From the NCBI GenBank assembly GCA_026390695.1, contig JAPLFL010000072.1:1-48917 (forward strand): a stretch of 48,917 nucleotides of DNA, written 5' to 3'. This stretch comes from Candidatus Kapaibacterium sp. Lineage in GTDB: Bacteria > Bacteroidota > Ignavibacteria > Kapaibacteriales > UBA2268. A program made the translations under genes and the position numbers. Numbering within the stretch: the first letter of the stretch is position 1; every line of letters begins with the position of its first letter. The notes beneath the pieces are model-generated. The model saw only the letters and a program-made list of their open reading frames with translations. It was not told the DNA's origin and did no database searches. Below are positions 41,986 to 48,917 of this stretch, one piece after another.

Positions 41986-42032
41986 TTAATGGTTAATGGT
42001 TAATGCAAGAAATAGGAAATAGGAAATAGGAA
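41986..42032. repeat. Two adjacent heptanucleotide repeats
   Basis: Two full copies and a 6-nt partial of ttaatgg (41986-42005) are followed at once by three copies of gaaatag (42009-42029). Both units are 7 nt, which resembles the heptamer short-tandem repeats of some bacteria. They lie between the gmhB-like gene and dusB, and contain sequence similar to a Shine-Dalgarno (agga), which could alter spacing to dusB. Confidence 0.85.
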
Positions 42033-42058
42033 TTTGTGAATAAGGAAATGAAATAAGA

Positions 42059-43072
42059 ATGAATAATGTTTATAAGATAAAGAATTTAGAAATTAGGAAT
42101 TGCCTTGTTCTTGCTCCTATGGAGGCAGTTACGGATATTCCTTTTCGTTTGATTTGTAAAAAAATGGGGGCTGACATTGTTTATTCTGAATTTGTTGCAT
42201 CGGAAGCCCTTATCCGAGATTCTGTCAAATCTTATGCGAAACTCAGAATCTCTGATGTTGAACGTCCGATTGCTTTGCAAATTTTTGGTGGGAATATTGA
42301 GTCGATGGTTGAATCAGCTAAGATTGTCGAGAGATTTGAACCGGATTTTATTGATATTAACTATGGCTGCTGGGTTAGCAAAGTTGTTAAAAATGATGCT
42401 GGAGCTGCTCTTCTGAAAAATCCTCAGAAAATGGCTGACATGACTAATTCAATTGTTAATAGCATCAAAATTCCTGTTACTATTAAAACTCGTATCGGCT
42501 GGGATAAAAATTCAATTGAAATTGAAAAGGTTGCTAAATTACAAGAAGAAGCCGGCGCTTCGGCTATTGCAATTCATTGCAGAACCCGCGAGCAAGGGAT
42601 AAGCGGTAAAGCCGACTGGAGCTGGATTAATAAAGTTAAAGAGCATGTGAAAAATATCCCGATTATTCTTAATGGCGATGTTGCTTCTCCTGAAGATGCA
42701 AAACGTGCTTTTGACGAAACCGGTTGCGATGCGGTTATGATTGGTAGGGGAGCTATCGGTAATCCATTTATTTTCCGTACAACTAAACAATTTCTGGAAA
42801 ATGGTGAAATTGATTGGAAAAATGCTATTGGTGAACGGATTGATACTTGTCTGGAGCATTTGCAGCTTAATATCGAATATAAAGGATTTAAACGTGGTTT
42901 TACTGAGTTTCGCAAACACTACAGCGGTTATATTAAAGGTTTTCGCAATGCTGCCCATGTACGTCAAAAGTTGGTTGTGATGGAGTCAGTGGAAGAAGTT
43001 AGAGACACTTTGCTAAATTATATGGAAGAATTATTAAAATTTGAAAGTGAACAAAATGAGCGAATTGATTAA
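42059..43072 (+). CDS. dusB: tRNA-dihydrouridine synthase (DusB-like)
   Basis: FMN enzyme that reduces uridine in tRNA D-loops. The TIM-barrel part shows LAPMEAVTDIPFRLICKKMG, ALQIFGGN, DINYGCWVSKVVKNDAGAAL, KTRIGWD, IHCRTREQGISGKADW and NGDVASPEDA, then GRGAIGNPFIFR. The catalytic Cys is present, but the usual GCP is GCW here. A helical C-terminal domain follows (TCLEHLQLNIEY...). 337 residues. Its 3' end overlaps cdsA by 17 nt. The assignment to the Dus family is safe; subtype B is by overall resemblance. Confidence 0.9.
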   Translation: MNNVYKIKNLEIRNCLVLAPMEAVTDIPFRLICKKMGADIVYSEFVASEALIRDSVKSYAKLRISDVERPIALQIFGGNIESMVESAKIVERFEPDFIDINYGCWVSKVVKNDAGAALLKNPQKMADMTNSIVNSIKIPVTIKTRIGWDKNSIEIEKVAKLQEEAGASAIAIHCRTREQGISGKADWSWINKVKEHVKNIPIILNGDVASPEDAKRAFDETGCDAVMIGRGAIGNPFIFRTTKQFLENGEIDWKNAIGERIDTCLEHLQLNIEYKGFKRGFTEFRKHYSGYIKGFRNAAHVRQKLVVMESVEEVRDTLLNYMEELLKFESEQNERID

Positions 43073-43973
43073 AAGAGTTTTAGTTGCCATTATCGGTATT
43101 CCACTTGCAATTCTGTTAATATATTTTGGTGGATTATTTTTCACAGTAGCAATAATCAGTATTTCATCTATTGGGCTTTATGAATTTTATATAATTTGTA
43201 AAAGCAAAAATTTTGAATCGGAAATGATATTGGGGATAATTTTTGGAGCTATAATACAGATTTTATATTTTTATTTTATACAAAAAGAAGATTTATTGTC
43301 AACTTTTCTTTCTCAATTTATTGCTTTTATTATATTGATGATAATTTTAATGATAGTTGCATTGAAAAGAGGCGTTTTGGGAGGGATAGCCCGAATAAGT
43401 ACCACCCTAACCGGTATAATGTATATAAGTATGTTTTTTCTTTCTCTTATTGGAATAAGAAGTTTATTTAATATTGAAAAAGCATTGCAGACAAGTCTTG
43501 TTGCTTTTTCTTATCATGTGAGGGCAGCGAATTATGTTTACGGATTAGATGATCGCGGATGTGGATTTATGGTATTAAGTATTTTTATAGGGATTTGGAT
43601 TTGTGATACGGCAGCATATTTTATAGGGCGCCGGTTTGGTAAGCACAAGATTTATCCTGACATTAGTCCGAAAAAAAGCTGGGAAGGTGGCATTGCAGGT
43701 TTAATAGCAGGTGGGACAGCATTTGTTTTATCTGTTCGTTTATTCAATCCTGAATTTCCTTTTTTAGATTCATTATTTATAGGAATGATTGTTGGAATAA
43801 CAGGGCAGATAGGAGATTTTGCGGAATCATTGCTCAAACGTGATGCCAACCTAAAGGATAGTTCAAATATAATCCCCGGTCATGGAGGAATATTAGACCG
43901 TTTTGATAGTATTTTATTTGTATCACCGCTTGTATATATATATTTATTATTACTGGTAATGTTTGGGAAATAA
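43056..43973 (+). CDS. cdsA: Phosphatidate cytidylyltransferase CdsA
   Basis: Makes CDP-diacylglycerol from phosphatidate and CTP, the entry to phospholipid head-group synthesis. About eight membrane helices. The CDS signature is intact in the last quarter: ESLLKRDANLKDSSNIIPGH, then GGILDRFDS (pattern S..KR....KD...PGHGG..DR..D). Before it, DTAAYFIGRRFGKHKIYPDI is also typical. The start is the ATG at 43056 (305 residues); a TTG at 43041 is less likely. It is coupled to dusB by overlap. Confidence 0.93.
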   Translation: MSELIKRVLVAIIGIPLAILLIYFGGLFFTVAIISISSIGLYEFYIICKSKNFESEMILGIIFGAIIQILYFYFIQKEDLLSTFLSQFIAFIILMIILMIVALKRGVLGGIARISTTLTGIMYISMFFLSLIGIRSLFNIEKALQTSLVAFSYHVRAANYVYGLDDRGCGFMVLSIFIGIWICDTAAYFIGRRFGKHKIYPDISPKKSWEGGIAGLIAGGTAFVLSVRLFNPEFPFLDSLFIGMIVGITGQIGDFAESLLKRDANLKDSSNIIPGHGGILDRFDSILFVSPLVYIYLLLLVMFGK

Positions 43974-44015
43974 GTGATACAAGCTCCCAGTTTGTTTTTG
44001 ATAAATCAATAATAT

Positions 44016-44043
44016 AAACTGAAATGAAGATTTTTTTCAGTTT
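44016..44043. terminator. Possible weak terminator hairpin after cdsA
   Basis: Stem aaactgaaa (44016-44024) and tttcagttt (44035-44043), 9 bp with a 10-nt loop ending in T residues. No T run follows the stem, so it is only a weak candidate. Confidence 0.35.
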
Positions 44044-44127
44044 GATAAGATTTATTTGGAAATTATATAAAATATTAGTAATTTGCTGTTGCAATTAATT
44101 ATTTATTAAAAAGACCTAATGATACCT

Positions 44128-47100
44128 ATGAAAAATGTTTTGTTTATCATGGCTTTATCGTTGGTGCTGCTCTGCTTTGCGAGCAGTAGAATTTATTCTT
44201 ATGATTGTTCTTCTTTATGTAATGCAAGTTGGATTAATGCCTCTGGTATTAAGTATTACGGCTTGTGTGCTGTTACTTATAATTATCGGCATCGTGAATG
44301 TCCTGCATTTGGATTACGAGAAGTTGAAGTAGCCTCGTTTAGTGTTAATTCATATTGTGGAACTATCATATCAAGTATGAAGCTTGCCTTAGAGGATGCA
44401 TTGGCTAATTCCAAAGTTGATTTTGGTATAACAAGTTCAGGTAATTATACTTTCGTCGTAAAAGAACCATTGTGTTGGTATTCTTCTGGAAATTTTTATT
44501 ATCAATGCCCAGATAATAACTCCTGTTACAGTTCAACTTTTACAATTACTTATAATTCCAACCCAAGTGCATATTGGCTTAGAAATCAAAGTCATTCGAC
44601 TTATGTAAGCAATTGTAGTGAAATAACAAATTATAATTGCTCAATTGAATTATGTAGCAGTCAAATTTTACCAAATGATTTTGTTTTCTTTAATGAAAGT
44701 ACAGCACCATTATGTGATGATCAGTGCTTTTGGAAACTTTGGGGAAATTCAGGAACAACAATTAGTAATTTCGTTGGAACAAAAGACGATAAAGATTTAG
44801 TTTTTAAAACTAATGCTGTAAATGATAATTATGCAAATATGAGGATTAAAACTGATGGTACAATTCAGATAGGAAGAGAAACCGATGATTTACCAGGAAA
44901 GAATTGTAAAGTTGAAATAAATTGCGGGAGTTGGAATGAAATGAAAGATAAATTTTCATTTTATGAAACCACCAGTTCTTGCTCAACGAAAGCTGCTGTT
45001 TTTAAAATTAGCCAAGTTACAGGTACAAGTTATACAGATTTCATTAATGGTACTGTAAGCTGGGGTATTGAAAATAAAATAGATCCTGTTTCTGGTGGGT
45101 TAAACAGATTTAATATTTTTTATGGGCCTGGATTTGCTCAACCAAATCGAGCTAATTTTTTTACAATTACAGAGAATGGCAATGTTGGTATTGGCGATTT
45201 TGTTTCTAATCCATTTAGTCCTTGTATTCAACCTGATCCTTCTGCTAAACTTGATGTAGCCGGAAACGCAAGAATAAGGGTAATGACTAATACTGGAGGT
45301 ATTAATACCGTGACTTGTGATAATGCAGGTAATTTACATACTCATGATGGAATACCACTTTTTGGAAACGATGCATGGTCAACGAATGGCAATACCGGAT
45401 TGACAAGTTCAAATTGTATTGGAACATTAACCGTTGCACCTTTAAAATTTAAAACTTCACCGACAAATGGTAATACTCTTGAACGAATGATTATTGATGA
45501 AAGTGGTAATATTGGATTAAATACATATAATACTTTTGCAAATCCAACTGCCAGGTTACAAGTACATAATGGTTTTGTTATGTTTGATGGCGATCTGGAT
45601 GACAATGGTAATACCATCCCTTCGGGAACAGACAATAGATTTATGTGGATCCCTGAGAAGGGATCAGTAATTTCAGGAGGACTTGACATTGTTCATGCTC
45701 CATGGTTATCAAATTGGAGTAATTTTAATAATACTTCAACATTACCTGTAGGGCCATTTTCAACTATATTGGGTTTATCGAATTATGCAACTGGCGATAA
45801 TTCCTTTGTTACAGGTCATAATAATCAAGTCAGTGGTTATAATTCAACTGTGTTAGGTTATGATAATAAAGTTAATTTGAGCGACCATTCATCAATAATA
45901 AAAGGTTGTTATATTTTAGGTGAATCAAATACTTTTAATAATATCCGAAGTTCGGATGGGTCATGCATTATTGGATTTGTGAATAGAATTTCAAACTCAA
46001 ATACAACATATGATGGAAATTTCATTTTTGGAGGAGGGAATATTATAGAAAATGCAGCTTTTGACTATGCAATTGGTAATTCAAATACTTTGACATTGTT
46101 TAATTCAATAAGTATAGGAAATTTCAACAAGGTTTTAGCTGCTCATGCAATGACATTAGGAAATAATGTAACAATTGAAAATAATGGACGAGGCTCATGT
46201 ATTATTGGAGATTTATCTTATAATGCGGGATTTACACAATATATTAAAACTTCATCTACTTCACTAAACCAAATGACTATGAGGTTTCTTGGACATCCAA
46301 ATAATCCACATGATATTTGTTATAGATTAATTAGTGGACTGGATTTTAATACAAGTCCAGAAACAGAACTTGGGTTATTTTTATCTAAAGAAAATTCAAT
46401 TGGAACGGGAAAAACAAGTCTGGATGGTATTAATAATGTTGCGTTAGGTGCAAATATATCAATATCTGCAGATTATTCATCGGGATTTGGTTCAAATTTA
46501 ACCATTTCATCAAATACATCTGTAGCAATGGGTTCAAATGTAACTGTTAATTATTCTAATAATGGTTCTTTTATCTTCGGAGATGCTACAACTGGTTTGG
46601 GAGGATATACAAACATTACAACCGCTCCTAATCAAATGACTATGAGGTTTACGGGAGGTGATGAATATAGTTCTGAGCCATGTTATAGATTTATTAGTGG
46701 TATTTATAATAATACCACTAATGAATTAGGATTATTTATTTTAAAGAATAATTCGGTAAAAGGAGGATTATGTGATGTTCAATCAGGGAATTCATTTGCA
46801 TTCGGTGCTGATGCAAATATCAATTCAAGTGCTGCTGGTTCAATTGCTCTTGGTTCTGGAGTTACGATTAATAGTGGCGATAATGGTTCATTTGCGTTTG
46901 GAGATGCAAGTGGTAATATGACATATTCCTCAGCAGCCAATCAGATTACTATGAGATTTACGGCTGATATGACAAGCAACACAAAATCTTATGATTTCTT
47001 TTATGGAGGAACTTATAATTCTAATATTTGTGAAGCGTACTTAAAACCTTATAGTCCTGGCTGGTTTACACCATCCGACAGTAATTTAAAGGAAGATAAA

Positions 47101-47784
47101 AAAATTGTAAATTACGAATCAACTTTAAAAAATCTTCTAAATATAAATATTTATAATTGGAAATTCAAAGGGGATTCAAACAATAACCGTTGGGTAAGTC
47201 CGATGGCACAAGATTTTTATAACACTTACCGACTTGGTCCTCCTGATAGTTGTTTTTTAAATTCTTCACTTATTGATGGTATTGCTTTAGCATGTATCCA
47301 TGCTTTAGCAAATAGAACAGATACTCTCAGAACTGAAGTGAATAAATTGGTAATATCCTATGACAGTCTTAAATGTAACCCTTGTGATAGGATAACAGCT
47401 CTTGAACATAAAATAGATTCCTTGACGCTGAAACTCGATTCACTGACTAAAAAATTTGGCGGAAATGTAATCAATAAGGATGAATCGAATAATTTAATGG
47501 GAAACACAAATTTTGACGATATTATTCTTGAACAAAATAATCCCAATCCATATTCTGAAAATACTGAAATCAATTACTATATCCCTTCAAAATACAAAAG
47601 TAATTCAAGGTTATTAATAACCGATGAAAATGGTACTCATATTTTCAATGAATCTGTCGTATGTTTCGGAAAACCTTGCCAAATCAGTTTTTCCGCAAAG
47701 GAATTAATTACAGGAATTTATTTATATGGAATTGAAATTAATGGTAAATTAACAAAATCCAAAAAGATGATGATTATTAAATAG
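44128..47784 (+). CDS. Giant T9SS surface protein with YadA-like head repeats and peptidase S74 chaperone domain
   Basis: A signal peptide (MKNVLFIMALSLVLLCFASS, start ATG 44128; 44119 also possible) leads to a Cys-rich N-terminal region. A tail-fibre-like part follows, with phrases such as NVGIGD and DPSAKLDVAGNARIRV. Residues about 550-960 are YadA-head-like left-handed repeats (GSIALGSGVTINSGDNGSFA and NVALGANISISADYSSGFGS), including three units of roughly 100 residues with NQMTMRFTGG...CYRFISG...ELGLFILK. At about 985 an S74 intramolecular chaperone starts, with the autoprocessing SDSNLKEDKKI (Ser and Lys of the dyad). After a short coiled coil (EHKIDSLTLKLDSLTKKF), a T9SS sorting domain closes it: NNPNPYSENTEINYYI to SKKMMIIK. 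It is probably a trimeric surface fibre. Confidence 0.85.
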   Translation: MKNVLFIMALSLVLLCFASSRIYSYDCSSLCNASWINASGIKYYGLCAVTYNYRHRECPAFGLREVEVASFSVNSYCGTIISSMKLALEDALANSKVDFGITSSGNYTFVVKEPLCWYSSGNFYYQCPDNNSCYSSTFTITYNSNPSAYWLRNQSHSTYVSNCSEITNYNCSIELCSSQILPNDFVFFNESTAPLCDDQCFWKLWGNSGTTISNFVGTKDDKDLVFKTNAVNDNYANMRIKTDGTIQIGRETDDLPGKNCKVEINCGSWNEMKDKFSFYETTSSCSTKAAVFKISQVTGTSYTDFINGTVSWGIENKIDPVSGGLNRFNIFYGPGFAQPNRANFFTITENGNVGIGDFVSNPFSPCIQPDPSAKLDVAGNARIRVMTNTGGINTVTCDNAGNLHTHDGIPLFGNDAWSTNGNTGLTSSNCIGTLTVAPLKFKTSPTNGNTLERMIIDESGNIGLNTYNTFANPTARLQVHNGFVMFDGDLDDNGNTIPSGTDNRFMWIPEKGSVISGGLDIVHAPWLSNWSNFNNTSTLPVGPFSTILGLSNYATGDNSFVTGHNNQVSGYNSTVLGYDNKVNLSDHSSIIKGCYILGESNTFNNIRSSDGSCIIGFVNRISNSNTTYDGNFIFGGGNIIENAAFDYAIGNSNTLTLFNSISIGNFNKVLAAHAMTLGNNVTIENNGRGSCIIGDLSYNAGFTQYIKTSSTSLNQMTMRFLGHPNNPHDICYRLISGLDFNTSPETELGLFLSKENSIGTGKTSLDGINNVALGANISISADYSSGFGSNLTISSNTSVAMGSNVTVNYSNNGSFIFGDATTGLGGYTNITTAPNQMTMRFTGGDEYSSEPCYRFISGIYNNTTNELGLFILKNNSVKGGLCDVQSGNSFAFGADANINSSAAGSIALGSGVTINSGDNGSFAFGDASGNMTYSSAANQITMRFTADMTSNTKSYDFFYGGTYNSNICEAYLKPYSPGWFTPSDSNLKEDKKIVNYESTLKNLLNINIYNWKFKGDSNNNRWVSPMAQDFYNTYRLGPPDSCFLNSSLIDGIALACIHALANRTDTLRTEVNKLVISYDSLKCNPCDRITALEHKIDSLTLKLDSLTKKFGGNVINKDESNNLMGNTNFDDIILEQNNPNPYSENTEINYYIPSKYKSNSRLLITDENGTHIFNESVVCFGKPCQISFSAKELITGIYLYGIEINGKLTKSKKMMIIK

Positions 47785-47883
47785 CTAATATAAGCCTGTA
47801 AAGCCAGCTTTATCAGTTTATGTAACTATTTTGAGTTTAATTTGTTTATTAATTTTATTAACTAATTTATTGGAAAAAATTTT

Positions 47884-48642
47884 ATGAAAAAGATTTATTT
47901 AATTTTCCTTACACTGACATTATTTATGTCATGTAAAGAGCAGAACCAAATAAAATTTGGTGATATTTATGGCCAATTGGGATATGGTGTTAATGCAAAA
48001 GTTATATTAAAAAATACAGCTTTTAATGCAATCACTGATTCTAATTACAATTTTTTATTTAAAAATGTTCCTGAAGGAATTTATGATTTATTTATAAGTC
48101 TGGATGGATACGATACTACAACTATTTTTGGCATGACTTATACTGGAGATTACTTATATTTAGGAATCAATCAACCCTCAGAAACACCAACTACTGTCAA
48201 ATTTGAAAGTGGATTAGGAATTCATTTATTTGATTTATGCAAAACTAAACATGGAAAATTTAATAATTTCGCTATTGATAGCAATTTTAAATCATTAAAT
48301 GGTGATTCGGTTTTGTCTTATAAATTCAGTATGGAAGCCACATGTACAAATAGTGAAATTGATGTGTTTCTATTTTTCAGTGCCGATAATACTGTAAATA
48401 AATACTATTCCAATAATTGGTACTATACTACTTTTAATAAAGCAGTTTCCATGGCTGGAAATATAAGTAAGAAGTATTTGATTAGCTCTGGCTTTAAATC
48501 CGGTCAGAAGATATATGCCATTGCTTATTGGGGATCACGAGATCAGCAAGTTGGTGTTATTGAGGATAGCAGAAATTCTAATAAACTGTGGGTAGGTCTT
48601 AGCGATCAGCCATCTCAGGTTTTTGAAATTACTATACCATAA
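47884..48642 (+). CDS. Lipoprotein with carboxypeptidase-regulatory-like domain
   Basis: A lipoprotein signal ends at Cys17 (TLTLFMSC). Residues about 22-85 resemble a carboxypeptidase regulatory or PEGA-type beta-sandwich: DIYGQLGYGVNAKVILKNTA then YNFLFKNVPEGIYDLFISLD and GYDT. The following 160 residues are strand-rich and not recognised. It lies 99 nt after the giant S74 protein and could be transcribed with it, perhaps as an accessory surface lipoprotein. No enzymatic motif was seen. The ATG at 47884 has GGAAAAAATTTT upstream. Confidence 0.7.
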   Translation: MKKIYLIFLTLTLFMSCKEQNQIKFGDIYGQLGYGVNAKVILKNTAFNAITDSNYNFLFKNVPEGIYDLFISLDGYDTTTIFGMTYTGDYLYLGINQPSETPTTVKFESGLGIHLFDLCKTKHGKFNNFAIDSNFKSLNGDSVLSYKFSMEATCTNSEIDVFLFFSADNTVNKYYSNNWYYTTFNKAVSMAGNISKKYLISSGFKSGQKIYAIAYWGSRDQQVGVIEDSRNSNKLWVGLSDQPSQVFEITIP

Positions 48643-48673
48643 GAAAAAGAAAACAAAAGAAAACACAGAACCC

Positions 48674-48698
48674 AAGCCGGAATAAAATATTTCGGCTT
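48674..48698 (+). terminator. Hairpin after the lipoprotein gene
   Basis: An 11-bp stem with one G-T wobble, aagccggaata (48674-48684) and tatttcggctt (48688-48698), with a 3-nt loop (aaa). It lies 31 nt beyond the stop. There is no T run after it, so function as a terminator is moderate. Confidence 0.5.
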
Positions 48699-48744
48699 AG
48701 ATTTGAAAAGAAATGACAAAATTATCTGTATATATTAATTAATT

Positions 48745-48775
48745 TCCTTCCGAAGCCTAAACCACTTCGGAAGGA
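48745..48775 (+). terminator. Strong terminator hairpin
   Basis: An 11-bp perfect stem, tccttccgaag (48745-48755) and cttcggaagga (48765-48775), with a 9-nt loop, followed by TTTAATTTTT. Together with the hairpin at 48674 it closes the transcription unit. Confidence 0.75.
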
Positions 48776-48876
48776 TTTAATTTTTCGTTCTATGAAATAC
48801 TGATCTAAGCAAATGAAACAAAGATTTAAGTTCCCAAACTTTCGTAAGCCAAAGAAAGAACGAAGTCCTCGTAAAA

Positions 48877-48909
48877 AGATGGACTCCACCTCCGAGGTGG
48901 AGTCCATCT
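48877..48909. repeat. Perfect 33-nt palindrome
   Basis: Arms agatggactccacctc (48877-48892) and the exact complement (48894-48909) flank a single central C. It is GC-rich compared with the region, and lies in non-coding sequence at the right edge. It has the style of a dispersed hairpin repeat but differs from the 5519/19309 family in sequence; its upstream flank contains cgaagtcctcg. Confidence 0.85.
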
Positions 48910-48917
48910 GAAACGAA

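Noticed and set aside
42539-42967. Minus-strand ORFs of 113-142 codons inside dusB
   Set aside because: They are antisense shadows of a clearly conserved enzyme and show no domain.

Overview
The window is about 49 kb of AT-rich chromosome from a Gram-negative bacterium of the Bacteroidota/Chlorobiota side of the FCB group (Ignavibacteria or Kapabacteria type is my best guess). The reasons: three secreted proteins end in a type IX secretion (T9SS) sorting domain; several lipoproteins and outer-membrane proteins are present; promoters of the form TTTG-N20-TAATTTTG match the Bacteroidota primary sigma consensus (TTTG and TAnnTTTG); and LPS-type sugar genes (a GT9 transferase and a GmhB-like phosphatase) occur. 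Most of the window is ordinary chromosomal backbone. No prophage, integrase, transposase, rRNA operon or CRISPR array was seen.

Layout. 160-1986 (-) is the ribosome-associated GTPase TypA, divergent from a DUF3160 T9SS protein (2121-4703). 4805-5047 is a 21-bp tandem repeat array. 5317-6063 is a broken small gene for a probable envelope protein, interrupted by two nested-palindrome elements. 6037-13973 (-) is an envelope and chromosome block: OmpA-like porin, SMC, MreD, MreC and MreB. 14104-16425 (+) holds a DUF885 peptidase-like lipoprotein and the transglycosylase MltG. 16429-18621 is a sparse stretch with two small ORFs, a TRIC-type channel and an unknown membrane protein. 18791-21710 holds a LytR_C protein, the DciA/RecF pair and a SpoU-type RNA methyltransferase. 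22053-26189 is more accessory in nature: a small helix-turn-helix protein, a VIT-VWA protein fused to a probable outer-membrane barrel, an orphan TIR-like protein and a fibronectin-III remnant. 26252-27790 holds tRNA-Leu(TAG) and a trigger factor with a metal-binding-type His-rich tail. 27983-32399 holds a STAS protein, a GT9 glycosyltransferase, a K+ channel and a GH44 glucanase with a T9SS tail. 32400-32988 is a repeat-rich spacer. 32989-36597 (-) encodes an Fe-S/NrfD/multihaem cytochrome c quinone-redox complex with a clear promoter. 36935-39183 holds two lipoproteins, one of them an alpha/beta solenoid. 39184-41371 (-) holds a dicarboxylate symporter and a YbbR-like protein. 41442-43973 (+) holds a GmhB-like phosphatase, DusB and CdsA. 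44128-48642 holds a very long T9SS adhesin-like protein with YadA-type head repeats and an S74 self-cleaving chaperone domain, then a small lipoprotein. The right edge has a terminator and a perfect 33-nt palindrome.

The functional theme is cell envelope and surface: cell shape (MreBCD), peptidoglycan cutting (MltG), LPS sugars, phospholipid head-group synthesis (CdsA), protein export by T9SS, lipoproteins and envelope electron transfer. The most unusual observation is at 5317-6063: removing two palindromic elements at their flanking direct repeats, plus one 2-nt correction, rebuilds a continuous reading frame. This suggests small MITE/REP-like insertions that have broken a gene and whose hairpin core recurs at 19309-19357 with a compensatory base-pair change. 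All calls come from reading the sequence; no database search was possible.
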